Assembly: GCA_023417315.1 (NCBI GenBank)
Contig: JAEZFW010000017.1
Coordinates: 124,001 to 188,000, forward strand
Direction: 5' to 3'
Length of the DNA: 64,000 nucleotides
Source: Pseudomonadota bacterium
GTDB taxonomy: Bacteria; Pseudomonadota; Gammaproteobacteria; Steroidobacterales; Steroidobacteraceae
A program made the position numbers and the translations under genes. This document shows, piece after piece, positions 42,574 through 52,804 of this stretch. Each line of letters opens with the position of its first letter. The stretch's first letter is position 1. The notes beneath the pieces were generated by a model. It made no database searches. It had not been told where the DNA came from and saw only the letters and a list, made by a program, of their open reading frames with translations.

Positions 42574-43713
42574 ATGATCGACACACAGCGCCACCCCGTC
42601 TGGAAAACCCTCGCGGCAATGCTCGCACTCGTGTGGCTAGGGTTCGTCTTCTACGGGGTATTGCAGCAGCTCTCAGGCATGATCACGCTGCGCGAGTTCG
42701 AGCCGCAGTTTGGCTCTTTTTTCGTGGACATGACGCTGTTGTACTGGCTGCCCTGGGTGCTGTTCGCGCCGCTCGTTGCCGTGGCATCTAGACGAATACC
42801 GATCCGACCGGACAACTGGTTGCGATCTCTGCTGGCTCATGCAGCCTTCTTCATGGTGATCGCTTTGGCACACGGCCTGGCGATCGGGTATCTCTATCAT
42901 CACAGCGGCGCGGCGATCGGATCGATGGCTCAGTACGCAGCCTGGCAGCATGCTGGACACTACCTTTTCGGCGACGGCATGCTTCTGTTTGATGTCATCG
43001 TCTACGGCGTCCTTGCAGCGAGCCTGAACATTCGCCATTTTCACCAAGTCGTCCGTCAGCAGGAGCTCGATGCGAGCGAGCTCAATCATCGGCTTGCCGA
43101 ACTGCGCTTGCAGACGCTGCGCATGCAGATCAATCCGCATTTCTTGTTCAACGCCTTGAACGCCATTTCGGTCCTGGTCAGGAAAGGCGACAACGAGCGC
43201 GCCGGTGAGATGATCAAGCTGCTGGGCAGCTTCTTCCGGCGAACACTCGAGAGCTCCGGTCGGCACTGGGTCGCTCTGGAGGAGGAGCTCGACTTCGTCC
43301 GCCAGTATCTCGCGATCGCGCAACTGCGCTTCGGCGATCGCCTGGAAGTCACCGAGCACTGCGATCCACTACTGCGAGGGGCTCCGGTGCCCGCACTACT
43401 GCTGCAGCCACTCGTCGAGAATGCAGTCACTCATGGACTGGGTGTGAAAACGGGGCCGTGCTCAATCGAGCTCGCGTGCCGAGCCGATGAAAACGGTCGA
43501 CTCACAATCGAGATCGCGGACAACGGCGTCGGCGGGCGCTTCTATACGGATCCAGACTTCAAGCCGGGCATCGGTCTTGCGAGCGTACGCAATCGTCTCG
43601 AGCAGTTGTACGGCCGCGACCAGCGTTTCGAGCTCACGAGCACGCCGGGACACGGCACCCGGATACGGATCCAGATACCCCTACGACCTGCAGCGCCGAT
43701 GGAAGTCGCATGA
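42574..43713 (+). CDS. LytS/AlgZ-type sensor histidine kinase
   Basis: 379 residues. Four membrane helices in the first 155 residues, a short coiled coil, then the His_kinase domain with phosphoacceptor His189 in QINPHFLFNALNAIS and HATPase motifs PALLLQPLVENAVTHG, IADNGVGG and GIGLASVRNRL. Overlaps the response-regulator gene by 4 nt, forming a two-component pair. Signal unknown. Confidence 0.95.
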   Translation: MIDTQRHPVWKTLAAMLALVWLGFVFYGVLQQLSGMITLREFEPQFGSFFVDMTLLYWLPWVLFAPLVAVASRRIPIRPDNWLRSLLAHAAFFMVIALAHGLAIGYLYHHSGAAIGSMAQYAAWQHAGHYLFGDGMLLFDVIVYGVLAASLNIRHFHQVVRQQELDASELNHRLAELRLQTLRMQINPHFLFNALNAISVLVRKGDNERAGEMIKLLGSFFRRTLESSGRHWVALEEELDFVRQYLAIAQLRFGDRLEVTEHCDPLLRGAPVPALLLQPLVENAVTHGLGVKTGPCSIELACRADENGRLTIEIADNGVGGRFYTDPDFKPGIGLASVRNRLEQLYGRDQRFELTSTPGHGTRIRIQIPLRPAAPMEVA

Positions 43714-44483
43714 CGATCCGAGTGCTCATTGTCGATGACGAACCGCTCGCACGAGAGGGCGTGGCAATTTCGCTGAAGCAATGCACGAACATCGAGGTCG
43801 TCGGCGAGTGCGCGGACGGTCCGAGTGCGGTTCGCGCGATTCAAGAGCTCACTCCCAACCTAGTCTTTCTCGACATCCGCATGCCGGGTCTGGACGGCTT
43901 CGGTGTCATCGACGAGATTGGAATCGACCGCATGCCGCTGGTGATTTTTCTCACCGCGTACGGCGAGCACGCGTTGCGCGCGTTCCGCGTCAATGCGATT
44001 GACTATCTTCTCAAGCCCATCGATCCGAGCGAGCTCGAACGGAGCCTCGATCGTGCGCGGCGTCAAATTGAGCAGCGCGCTCACGCCGCCTGGCACTCGG
44101 AGTTACGCGCGCTCGTCTCGACGCTGGTGCGTGAGCAAACGTCCGCCGACGCCGAGCGCATCCTCGTGAGGAGCGGTGGAAGAATCCGCGTGATCGATTC
44201 GAATGAGATCGATTGGATCGAAGCCTCTGGCGACTACGTGACCGTTCATGTGCAACGCCAGGCACATCTGGTACGAGAGTCATTGCGGAATATGGAGGCC
44301 CGCCTCACTCGTTTCGGGTTCTGTCGCATCCATCGCTCGATCCTGGTCAAACTACGCTGCGTTCGCGAGTTGATCGCCAAGGACAGCGGTGACCATGAGC
44401 TCATCCTGCATGACGGCACCGTACTGCGCGTCAGCCGCAGTTATCGCGATGCGCTCTACGATGCGCTGAGCGAGCCTCGATAG
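43710..44483 (+). CDS. LytTR-family response regulator
   Basis: 257 residues. Receiver domain with acidic pocket VDDEP, phosphoacceptor Asp55 in FLDIRMPG and the conserved Lys in YLLKPID; LytTR DNA-binding domain at about 155-255 (IDWIEASGDYVTVHV, FCRIHRSILVKLRCVREL). Partner of the preceding kinase. The DJ-1-like gene 120 bp downstream is a possible target. Confidence 0.96.
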   Translation: MTIRVLIVDDEPLAREGVAISLKQCTNIEVVGECADGPSAVRAIQELTPNLVFLDIRMPGLDGFGVIDEIGIDRMPLVIFLTAYGEHALRAFRVNAIDYLLKPIDPSELERSLDRARRQIEQRAHAAWHSELRALVSTLVREQTSADAERILVRSGGRIRVIDSNEIDWIEASGDYVTVHVQRQAHLVRESLRNMEARLTRFGFCRIHRSILVKLRCVRELIAKDSGDHELILHDGTVLRVSRSYRDALYDALSEPR

Positions 44484-44605
44484 TCCCACTCGTCGTCTGT
44501 TTCCGCGGATCGGCGGCGGTTTGCCTCGACTCGACGACTCGTGTTGTGCGACTGCCTTGTTCATGAGCAGACTCGAACGCGTCGCTCTCTTGAAGGTATG
44601 CCGCC

Positions 44606-45586
44606 ATGCTTCGAATCCTCCTTCCACTTCTAGTCGCTTGCCTTGGGATGACCACGCTCGCGAAAGCCGACGAGTCACCCACTCGCGTCGGAATACTGAT
44701 GTTCGATGGAGTACAGATCATCGATTTCGCAGGACCCTATGAAGTTTTCGGTCAAGCAGGGTTCGAGGTGTACACGGTCTCCGCGAACGGAGGTCGTGTC
44801 ACGACCTCCATGAACCTCAAGGTCGATGTCGATCATTCCTTCGGGAACGCGCCTCAGGCAGACATCCTGCTGATCCCGGGCGGCCACGTGGATGATGCGG
44901 AGCGCGATGTGCGCACGCTCGAGTTTCTCAAGCGCCAAGCAGCAAAGGCGGATCAGGTCCTCTCTGTTTGCACAGGATCGTTCGTGCTCGCCGCCACTGG
45001 ATTGCTCGACGGCAAAGTGGCGACTACGTTTCACAGCGCGTTCGAGCCGTTTGCAAAGCGTTATCCCGCAGTCGAGGTCGTGCGCGATCGACGCTGGGCC
45101 GATGCAGGCAAGCTCGTGACAGCGGCGGGACTGTCTTCTGGGATAGACGCCGCAATCCACGTCGTTGCCGAAGTGCGCGGACTCGATGCAGCGCGGACTG
45201 TCGCGAGCACATTGGAGTACGACTGGAAGCCTGGTGAGCGCGAAGGCTACATCCGCGGCCTCATGGCGGACCAGCATGTTCGCTACCCTGCCGAGATGAC
45301 GCTACCGGAGGACACCCACGTGCACCCACTACGATCGATTGGGGATGAGCGTCAATGGAGCACGCTCTATCACGTTGTATCTCCAGTCGATCGAGCGAGT
45401 TTCATCAGGCGCCTGCGCGAGCTTGCCGAGCGTGATGACGCGCTCGAAGTGGCCCAGAGCGCTCCGGACATCGCCAGCTGGCAGCACACTGATGCGGCAG
45501 GCAAGTGGCGAGTCACGATCGAGCCGAGCCGCGAAGATCTACCGAAAGGCTATGGCGTGCTTGTAGCGATCGCGAAGCTCGACTAG
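44606..45586 (+). CDS. Exported DJ-1/PfpI-family protein
   Basis: 326 residues with a signal peptide (about 1-21, ending LAKA). DJ-1/PfpI core: VGILMFDGVQIIDFAGPYEVF, ILLIPGG and the nucleophile-elbow Cys122 in SVCTGSFVLAATGLLDG. A C-terminal extension of about 110 residues has no family I recognise. The core resembles the amidase-like half of GATase1/AraC regulators, but no DNA-binding domain is present. Activity not predictable. Confidence 0.88.
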   Translation: MLRILLPLLVACLGMTTLAKADESPTRVGILMFDGVQIIDFAGPYEVFGQAGFEVYTVSANGGRVTTSMNLKVDVDHSFGNAPQADILLIPGGHVDDAERDVRTLEFLKRQAAKADQVLSVCTGSFVLAATGLLDGKVATTFHSAFEPFAKRYPAVEVVRDRRWADAGKLVTAAGLSSGIDAAIHVVAEVRGLDAARTVASTLEYDWKPGEREGYIRGLMADQHVRYPAEMTLPEDTHVHPLRSIGDERQWSTLYHVVSPVDRASFIRRLRELAERDDALEVAQSAPDIASWQHTDAAGKWRVTIEPSREDLPKGYGVLVAIAKLD

Positions 45587-45683
45587 CGAGAGCAATCTGA
45601 ATCCGAGTCTCAGCAGCGCCGTCTACGCTACGAGATCAAACATCGGGCTGCCGATAGGATGAGATTACCTGGCGAACAGAAAG

Positions 45684-45706
45684 AAGGCGCCCGTAAGCGG
45701 CGCCTT
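45684..45706 (-). terminator. Terminator downstream of outer-membrane barrel gene
   Basis: 8-bp stem AAGGCGCC/GGCGCCTT with 7-nt loop, followed on the minus strand by TCTTTCTGTT. It may also stop transcription from the DJ-1-like gene. Confidence 0.75.
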
Positions 45707-45729
45707 CCTCATCGGTCAAGTGCTCATTC

Positions 45730-46308
45730 TTACTTGCCGAAGCTCCATCGACCGCCGAGATACCACTGCGTGCCGTCGTCATCAAACGTTGCATCGATAC
45801 CCGCAGCGAACGCCGGCGTGAAGAAATAGCGACCGCCGACCGCGAAGATCGTGTCGTCACCCCCTTCGTCGAAGTCCACGTGCTGCAGCCCTGCCGTTAG
45901 CTCGAGCTGCTCGAGCGCGCGGCCGCGCAAGCCGACGCCCAATCCAAGACCGTCGTCGTCGAAATCACCTACGCGCGGAACGTCGACCTCCATCTTCAGG
46001 TACGACACTGCCCCGATGATGTCCAAGTTCGAGCGCACCGGCCACGCGTAACCTCCGCCGACCTCGAATGTATTCGTGTCGATGTTGAAGTCGTAATCCA
46101 GATCGGTGTACTTGGCGAACACATGAACGTTGCCAGTCACCTCTAGCGAACCGCGTAGCTGAAAGCCATCGCCGTCAGCGTTGAAATCATCCAAGTCCGT
46201 GTTCACGTACCCGAGCTCGACGTAGGAGTAGTCGAACCCGTTTTCCGCGACCGCAGTACCGGCAGTTGCCAACGCCGCGATCGATGCAAAGATCAAACCC
46301 TTGCGCAT
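45730..46308 (-). CDS. Outer-membrane beta-barrel protein (OmpW/Ail-like size)
   Basis: 192 residues. Signal peptide MRKGLIFASIAALATAGTAV cleaved at AEN, then eight alternating amphipathic strands (YSYVELGYVNTDL, FQLRGSLEVTG, VHVFAKYTDLDYDF ...) ending WYLGGRWSFGK. Many Asp residues in the loops. ATG 46308 has GAGGGAGAG upstream; the longer frame to 46374 lacks support. Function unknown. Confidence 0.85.
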   Translation of the reverse strand: MRKGLIFASIAALATAGTAVAENGFDYSYVELGYVNTDLDDFNADGDGFQLRGSLEVTGNVHVFAKYTDLDYDFNIDTNTFEVGGGYAWPVRSNLDIIGAVSYLKMEVDVPRVGDFDDDGLGLGVGLRGRALEQLELTAGLQHVDFDEGGDDTIFAVGGRYFFTPAFAAGIDATFDDDGTQWYLGGRWSFGK

Positions 46309-46631
46309 AGTCTCTCCCTCAAGTGTTGAACGTACGGCGATCGAGTTCGCGCAAGATGCGCTACACGAAAGCACCGCTGGCTTGCTACCAGCGGCGCGGA
46401 TTCTAGGTCACGCGAACTGAATGCGCACATAACGATGTGATCCCGAACAGCGACATCACTGCAGCTTCAGTCGCGTAGCCGGCGCCAAGAAGAACACTTG
46501 CCCGCAGTTCAGGGAAACCATGAGGTTTCGTTGTTCTGTGAAGCACGAACTCATGCTTCGAGGAATGCAGGTGCGAAGATTCGTCTCGCCGCCAAGGCAC
46601 AACCGAATGAATCTTTCGCGAGCACTACTCT
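46309..46631. other. Intergenic region, barrel protein / hypothetical
   Basis: 323 bp between divergent genes. No gene, repeat or clear hairpin recognised. Confidence 0.4.
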
Positions 46632-47069
46632 ATGAAGCCATCCGCATTTCTTGCCCTGATTCTCTTTTCCGCCGCATCGCTTACGAGCGCCGCCGCCGAT
46701 GTCGAAACGATCGAGCTCATGGGCGATCGCTACGCCGTCAGCAAGACACTGCCCGAGGAGATCGTCGGCTTGTATCGATATGAGGGCAAAGGCGAGCCGA
46801 TCGTGCAGATCAATGCCGATGGCACCGGTCTCTTTCAGCCGCATGGCATGCCGGCGATCCCGATCAAGATCTGGATCCATATGAATGAAAGCGGCGTCCC
46901 GCATCGCGAGGTCGGCACAGAGCAGCGCTATCGCTACACGCTCTTGGTCCAGTACGGCGAAGGCGGTGGCGGCAACTACCCAGCAGGCAAGTACGATCTG
47001 ATCGGCGTCACGATGCTCAAGGATGAAGGCCGCGCGATCGTGCTCGGCGAGCGCATCCGAAATCTGTAG
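46632..47069 (+). CDS. Exported hypothetical protein
   Basis: 145 residues with a signal peptide (MKPSAFLALILFSAASLTSA). The mature part has short beta-type segments (GLYRYEGKGEPIVQINADGT, GLFQPHG, YRYTLLVQYGEGGGGNYPAG). No family recognised and no cysteines. Isolated between the barrel gene and the phytochrome gene. Confidence 0.7.
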   Translation: MKPSAFLALILFSAASLTSAAADVETIELMGDRYAVSKTLPEEIVGLYRYEGKGEPIVQINADGTGLFQPHGMPAIPIKIWIHMNESGVPHREVGTEQRYRYTLLVQYGEGGGGNYPAGKYDLIGVTMLKDEGRAIVLGERIRNL

Positions 47070-47262
47070 GCACGATCTGGCGTACTTATCGATCGCTGCG
47101 TTGGATGACGAAGTCGGAGCGCTGCAGGGGCGACCACGCAGCGCTCTCCGACCATCGATCTTTGCGTTCCGACGCCACACCGTGTAAGAACGCGCCAATT
47201 GCGCCTTGGATCTCTACCTGAGATCGTGGCTCGGACACTCCTTGCGTCCGGAGCCGCAGCTG

Positions 47263-49518
47263 GTGACCACTACATTCGAAGAAGCACTCGCAAACTGCAG
47301 CGCAGAGCCCATTCATATTCCTGGCGCGGTTCAACCGTTCGGCATTCTGTTCGCGCTCGAAGGCGAGGCCTCGAAGCTTGCCGAGATGCGCATCGTGCAG
47401 CACTCGCGAAATGCGAGCGAGATCGCACTGGGCGGTGCACCCTTGATCGGGCGTCGACTGGGTGAGCTCATCGAGGTAGACGATTTTCCGCCGATCCCTA
47501 GTGGGGATTTCGAATCGAACGAACCGGTTCGCCTCGAGACGCACGCAAACGGGCACGAACATTGGCATGCCTTCGCCCACCGCCAGATGGGCACGCTCAT
47601 TCTCGAGCTCGAACGCGTGCAAGACGCGCATCGTGCAGGATACGCGTTGTCGACGGACGCGATTCGAGAAGCACTCGGCGCGATCGAGACTTCATCGTCG
47701 GTCGTCGATCTGTGTCAAAAGGCCTGTGAGTCGATCAAACAAGCCACGGGCCTCAATGGCGTCTTGGTCTACAAGTTCCACGCAGACGAGCACGGCGAAG
47801 TGATCGCCGAAGAGAAGGATGCCGAGTTCCCGAAGTACATCGGCCTGCACTACCCCGCCTCGGACATTCCGCGCCAGGCACGCGCGATCTTCCTGAGCAA
47901 TTGGGTGCGGATGATCCCGGATCGCGACTATGAACCGGTCGCGCTCGTCGCCAAGGAAGACGCCGCGCCGCTCGACTTGGGACGTTCCTTGTTGCGCAGT
48001 GTCTCGCCGATTCACATCGAATACCTGCGGAATATGGGCGTGCGAGCGTCGCTGACACTTTCGCTGATCTGCGATGGCAAGCTTTGGGGCCTCATCTCCG
48101 GTCATCACTATCGCGCACCGAGACACCTCGATTTCCACACACGCGCCGCCTGCGAAACGATCGCTCGCATGGTCTCGCTCCTTCTGCCGCACAGACAAGC
48201 GCTCGATGCGCGCAGCTCGCGCTCGCAGACGAGGCGAACGCACGAGGCGCTCGTCGCGCAGATGAGAGCAGAGCATGACGTCGCACTCGCACTTGTGAGC
48301 CCCGAGGACACGCTGTGCTCGTTGACTCACGCCGAGGGCGCAGCCGTGCTCTCGAACGATCGCGCATGGCTCACCGTGGGCCGAACGCCTTCGATCGAGC
48401 AGATCGCCGCACTCGCCTCGTGGATCGAATCCAAGCACGGGGAGCAGGAGGTGTTTCATACAGACCGTCTCGTAGAGCAGTACGACGCGGCCGCAGCGTT
48501 CGCAGATGTCGCTAGCGGCGTGCTTGCACTACGGATTCCGAAAGGAACCGCGAACTACTTGATGTGGTTCAAGCCGGAAGTACTGCAGATGGTGCGCTGG
48601 GCCGGAGATCCCCACAAACCCGTGACAATCGACGGTTCGCTGGCACGACTCCATCCCAGGCGCTCTTTCGATGAGTGGCAGGAGACCGTGCGGCGAACCT
48701 CGTCGCCATGGACGAGCGTCGAGATCGATGCCGCGATCGATCTCGGGCACGCCATCGCCGCGATCGATCTGCAGCGCCAATTCGAGCGCGAGCAGGACGC
48801 GCGAGCACGCGCGGAATGGGCAAGCGAGCAAAAGGAACAGCTGCTCTCCATGGTCTCTCACGATCTGCGCGACCCACTGCACTCTCTCAAGCTGAACGTC
48901 TCGCTGATTCAACGCACGCTCGGAGCGGAATCCTCCGCGAGGACCGGCCTCGTGTTGTCCGCGATGCATCGTTCGTTGGAGCGAATGAATCGACTCGTCA
49001 CGGACTTGCTGTCGATTTCCAAGCTCGAGTCAGGGAACGTAGGCCTAGATATCGCAGTCCATAGTGCCGCTGATCTCTTGCAGGACGTCTGGCACATGCT
49101 TCAGCCCATCGCTCATGAAAAGGGCGTGCGGTTAGAGCTGCAACCTGCGAACCTGGATGTGCAGTGCGACCGCGATCGTATTCTGCAGGTTCTCGCGAAT
49201 CTCGTCGGCAACGCCGTCAAGTTCACTCCGGGAGGAGGACTCGTTCAGGTCACTGCGGAAGAGACGACTCGCGCTGCATGCTTCGTCGTTCGCGACACCG
49301 GTCCAGGCATTCCGTCGGAACACCTCGATTGCATCTTCGATCGCTTCTGGCAAGCGCGTCAATCGAGGCACTTGGGCACGGGACTCGGTCTCTCGATCGC
49401 GAAGGGAATGATCGAAGCACACGGCGGGCGCCTTTGGGTGGAAAGCGAGCTTGGCAAAGGAAGCACCTTCCGCTTCACGTTGCCGCGAGCCAGCGAGGCA
49501 CTCGATGCTTCGCGATGA
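47263..49518 (+). CDS. bphP: Bacteriophytochrome histidine kinase
   Basis: Red/far-red photoreceptor, 751 residues from GTG 47263 (GGAG 9 nt upstream; the TTG at 47206 would be longer). PAS domain with biliverdin-attaching Cys12 in ANCSAEPIHIPGAVQPFG. GAF domain with YPASDIPRQAR near 196 and ISGHHY. PHY domain about 320-500. HisKA with VSHDLRDPLHSLKL near 532 and HATPase (NLVGNAVKFTPGGG, DTGPGIP, GTGLGLSIAKGM). No receiver domain is attached and no response regulator adjoins. The heme oxygenase gene overlaps its end by 14 nt and supplies the chromophore. Confidence 0.96.
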   Translation: MTTTFEEALANCSAEPIHIPGAVQPFGILFALEGEASKLAEMRIVQHSRNASEIALGGAPLIGRRLGELIEVDDFPPIPSGDFESNEPVRLETHANGHEHWHAFAHRQMGTLILELERVQDAHRAGYALSTDAIREALGAIETSSSVVDLCQKACESIKQATGLNGVLVYKFHADEHGEVIAEEKDAEFPKYIGLHYPASDIPRQARAIFLSNWVRMIPDRDYEPVALVAKEDAAPLDLGRSLLRSVSPIHIEYLRNMGVRASLTLSLICDGKLWGLISGHHYRAPRHLDFHTRAACETIARMVSLLLPHRQALDARSSRSQTRRTHEALVAQMRAEHDVALALVSPEDTLCSLTHAEGAAVLSNDRAWLTVGRTPSIEQIAALASWIESKHGEQEVFHTDRLVEQYDAAAAFADVASGVLALRIPKGTANYLMWFKPEVLQMVRWAGDPHKPVTIDGSLARLHPRRSFDEWQETVRRTSSPWTSVEIDAAIDLGHAIAAIDLQRQFEREQDARARAEWASEQKEQLLSMVSHDLRDPLHSLKLNVSLIQRTLGAESSARTGLVLSAMHRSLERMNRLVTDLLSISKLESGNVGLDIAVHSAADLLQDVWHMLQPIAHEKGVRLELQPANLDVQCDRDRILQVLANLVGNAVKFTPGGGLVQVTAEETTRAACFVVRDTGPGIPSEHLDCIFDRFWQARQSRHLGTGLGLSIAKGMIEAHGGRLWVESELGKGSTFRFTLPRASEALDASR

Positions 49519-50137
49519 GCTGCGCATGTACACACGCTCGCACCATGAGCGAATCGAGCGTGTCCTCGATCTACCCGGCTCGATTCGCCACGAAGCGGAT
49601 TATGTGCGACTGTTGAGCTCACTGTTCGGCTTTTATATGCCGTATGAAGCGCGCCTGCGTTTCCACGGCGCGCGCCTGCGCGCCTTGAACCTGGAGGTCG
49701 ATGCGCGGTTGAAGGCGCACAGGTTGATCGAGGACATGCAAACGTGCGGCTTAGGCAAACGAGAAATCTCGGGCTTGCCGCTGTGCCTCAGAGTGCCGCA
49801 ACTGCCGACATGGCAGCACGCGCTGGGATCGATGTACGTATTGGAGGGGTCGACGCTCGGTAGCCAAATCATCGCGCGCGCACTAGGCACGCGCCTGCGC
49901 CTCAATCCCGATGCGCAGATGAATTTCCTCCTGAGCTACGGCACTCGAACGGGCGCAATGTGGCGTTCTTTTGTCGAGAGCTTGAATTCCATCGAGCTTT
50001 CAGCTCCCGAACAGTCGGATGTTCTTGCGGCCGCAGCAGAGACGTTCGAAGCCATGGAAAGCTGGATGTCGTTCGCGTATGCGACGAATCATTCTCTCCC
50101 ACAGCCACTCACCGATGCCGAGGAGATGCGAAGCTAG
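49505..50137 (+). CDS. bphO: Biliverdin-producing heme oxygenase (BphO)
   Basis: 210 residues from ATG 49505. Bacterial heme oxygenase: probable proximal His14 in TRSHHERIE, LYVLEGSTLGSQII (here MYVLEGSTLGSQIIARAL) over the distal side. Opens heme to biliverdin for the upstream phytochrome; the genes overlap and are surely one transcript. The 3' end overlaps the convergent hybrid-kinase gene by 29 bp. Confidence 0.93.
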   Translation: MLRDELRMYTRSHHERIERVLDLPGSIRHEADYVRLLSSLFGFYMPYEARLRFHGARLRALNLEVDARLKAHRLIEDMQTCGLGKREISGLPLCLRVPQLPTWQHALGSMYVLEGSTLGSQIIARALGTRLRLNPDAQMNFLLSYGTRTGAMWRSFVESLNSIELSAPEQSDVLAAAAETFEAMESWMSFAYATNHSLPQPLTDAEEMRS

Positions 50138-52529
50138 GTGTTGATTCATTTGGCGCGCCTGCGCGCGTAGGCGTTCCACTTGCGATGTCCTTGAGCAGCT
50201 CATCGAGTTGCGTCATGTCGAGGGGCTTGATGAAGTGATGATCGAAGCCCGCCTCCTTAGAGCGCAAACGGTCGTTCGCTTCGCCATAACCCGTGAGTGC
50301 GACGAGTACTGCATCGGCCGTCGCAGGATCGTTGCGCAAGCGTCGCGCGAGCTCATAGCCGTCGATGTCAGGTAGGCCGATATCGAGCACGAACAGCTGC
50401 GTGCTCTCTTTGTGCATGGACTCAAGCGCGCGGCTCGCATTCTCGGCGACCGTGACACGGTGGCCGGTTGCTCGAAGCAGTTCCGCGAGCGATCGTGCTG
50501 CATCAACGTTGTCATCGACGATCATGATGTCGACCGCGCCTGCAGGCCGGTCTTCGCGGGTTCTCGGCTGTTCACGAACTGGATGAGACTGTTTCACTAC
50601 GCGTGGCAGGGTGACCGTGAACTTGCTGCCTTTGCCCATGCCCTCGCTTTCCGCGGTCACCTCCCCGCCATGCAGCGAAGTGATCTGTTTGACGAGGGCC
50701 AATCCTAATCCGAGTCCGCCCTGCGAGCGATCTGGCGTACGCTGTCCCTGGGAGAACAAGTGGAATACGTACGGCAACAACGTGGGGGCGATGCCGCTCC
50801 CATCGTCACTCACCTGAATGCGTGCGTGTCCATCGAGAACGTCCAGAGAGACGGTGATCTGTCCACCCTGCGGCGTGTACTTAGCCGCGTTGTTCAGGAT
50901 ATTCGCGACGACTTGCACGAGCCGTGTCGGATCCCCCTCCACAACGACCGACCCCGAAGCCATGCGAACGGTGAGCTCGTGATGACGGGTCTCGATGAGT
51001 GGACGCACCTGCTCGATCGCGTGCGTCACGACGAGCTTGAGATCCACAAGCCGTTTCTCGAGTTGGACGAGCCCGCGCGTCACTCGGGAAACATCCAGCA
51101 AGTCATCGACCAGATCCGTCATGTGCTTCACCTGCCGCGAGATGATCTCGCCCGCGTGCTGCACGCGCTTCGGATCTGTCGGAGCCAGTTCGAGCAACTT
51201 CGCCGCTGTACTGATCGGCGCTAAAGGATTGCGTAGCTCGTGGGCGAGCATTGCGAGAAACTGGTCCTTGCGCTGACTTTGTTTCTTCAATTCCTCTTCG
51301 GCGAGCTTCTGATCATGAATGTCAGTGCAGGTCCCCATCCAGCGAATGATGCGGCCTGACTCATCTCTCACTGGAAGTGCTCTGCCCAGAGTCCAGCGAT
51401 ACTCTCCGGAACGATGTCGCAATCGGTACTGGACTTCGTAAGTCTCACCAGTAGTTAGCGAGTGGCGCCATGCGCTCCACGCCCGGGCCTGATCCTCGGG
51501 ATGAAACATCTGGTTCCAACCCTCACCGTCAGTGGAGTGCAAAGGCACACCGGTGAAGTCATACCATTGCTGATTGTAGTAATCGTGATGGCCATCCGGG
51601 CGCGTCGACCACACCATCTGGGGCATCGCATCGGCGATCGTGCGGAACTTCGCTTCGCTTTCTCTAAGGGCCGCTTCTGTCCTGACTTGTGCCGTGATGT
51701 CCGTTTGCGCCAACACTGCACCTACGACAGCGCCGGTTTCATCTCGAACCGGCCTTGCGCGCAATAGGATGGTCTTTCGGGTGCCAGGCGCATCGAACGG
51801 CTCGATCTCTACCGTGTCACGGTGCACCTCTTCGCCGGCGAGCGCACGAGCCGTGGCCCATTCACGTGCAAGCACACGTTCGCCATGCCGGGCGGAATCG
51901 TCTGCCCACCAGCCCTTCCACTCAGCATAGGCTTCGACATCGCCAGGCATGGGATACTCACCCCATATGCACTTGTTCTCAGCGTTCGTCAGCACGAGAC
52001 GCCCCGTGCGGTCAGCGACACAAATGCCGACCGGAGCCGCCTCGAGCACAGCATCCAAGCGGCGTCTCTCGTTTTCCGATGCCTCTTCGGTCATCGAGGC
52101 GAAACGCGCCACCGACTCGGCCAATGCCTGATCGATCGCTTCGTTGAAGCGTGTGACATCTCTCACCTGAGTGACCACATCTGCAGGCGAATGCTCGGCC
52201 CACAACCGCAGGACGCTCGCGCGCAGCGCTCGATACTCCGACACCAGTTGGTTCATGGTGTAGCCGGCTCGCATGCGCCCGGCCGCATGGAGCTCTGCAT
52301 AAGATTCCGCTTCAGCCCTGGTCGCTTGACCGAGCGATTTCTTGCGCTGTTCCTCCTCGGACTGCTCGGTGTCGAGGTCAGTGATGATCGCATCCAGCAT
52401 GAGCGCGGCATGATCGCGCAGCGCATCGATATCCATCCCAATTGCGGGGGGCACGATGGATCGCGCGAAACTCTCCCAATTTTGCAGTATCGACTCTTTA
52501 TGGTGGGAGATGAAAGTAGCGAGACGCAT
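50109..52529 (-). CDS. Hybrid sensor histidine kinase with RsbRD-like, PAS-PAS, HisKA, HATPase and REC domains
   Basis: 806 residues from ATG 52529 (MRLATFISHHKESIL). The N-terminal helical domain (about 1-150) resembles the RsbRD/RsbU sensory domain. Two PAS domains (about 160-280 and 295-410), HisKA with LAHELRNPLAPISTA, HATPase (ILNNAAKYTPQGG, DDGSGI, GLGLGLALVKQI) and a C-terminal receiver (IVDDNVDAA, VLDIGLPDIDG, ALTGYGE). Soluble. It faces and overlaps the phytochrome operon; a functional link to light sensing is only suggested by position. Confidence 0.93.
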   Translation of the reverse strand: MRLATFISHHKESILQNWESFARSIVPPAIGMDIDALRDHAALMLDAIITDLDTEQSEEEQRKKSLGQATRAEAESYAELHAAGRMRAGYTMNQLVSEYRALRASVLRLWAEHSPADVVTQVRDVTRFNEAIDQALAESVARFASMTEEASENERRRLDAVLEAAPVGICVADRTGRLVLTNAENKCIWGEYPMPGDVEAYAEWKGWWADDSARHGERVLAREWATARALAGEEVHRDTVEIEPFDAPGTRKTILLRARPVRDETGAVVGAVLAQTDITAQVRTEAALRESEAKFRTIADAMPQMVWSTRPDGHHDYYNQQWYDFTGVPLHSTDGEGWNQMFHPEDQARAWSAWRHSLTTGETYEVQYRLRHRSGEYRWTLGRALPVRDESGRIIRWMGTCTDIHDQKLAEEELKKQSQRKDQFLAMLAHELRNPLAPISTAAKLLELAPTDPKRVQHAGEIISRQVKHMTDLVDDLLDVSRVTRGLVQLEKRLVDLKLVVTHAIEQVRPLIETRHHELTVRMASGSVVVEGDPTRLVQVVANILNNAAKYTPQGGQITVSLDVLDGHARIQVSDDGSGIAPTLLPYVFHLFSQGQRTPDRSQGGLGLGLALVKQITSLHGGEVTAESEGMGKGSKFTVTLPRVVKQSHPVREQPRTREDRPAGAVDIMIVDDNVDAARSLAELLRATGHRVTVAENASRALESMHKESTQLFVLDIGLPDIDGYELARRLRNDPATADAVLVALTGYGEANDRLRSKEAGFDHHFIKPLDMTQLDELLKDIASGTPTRAGAPNESTPSFASPRHR

Positions 52530-52804
52530 GTGATGGCTCCCGTAGGCGGCGATTCGCGTGGGTGCTCGAGTCGGCCTTCGCGACAGCGCTCCACATAGCA
52601 TCCCCCCGGATTACCAATGATGCCGCAGATCAAGACCTGATGATCGAAACGGCTCGGATGTTCCTACGTACAACAATTCTGAGCACTGTCCGGGCCAAGC
52701 GAGCGCATGCGTAGGCGTTACATGGGGCAGTCAGGAATCGTGGACGCGTGGATCCTGCTAGAGTGCTTACTCTTCCTCGGGTCTTCATCAAGGAGAAGCG
52801 CTGC

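Noticed and set aside
43487..43738. Short ORF over the kinase/regulator junction
   Set aside because: Alternative frame of the kinase ATPase domain.
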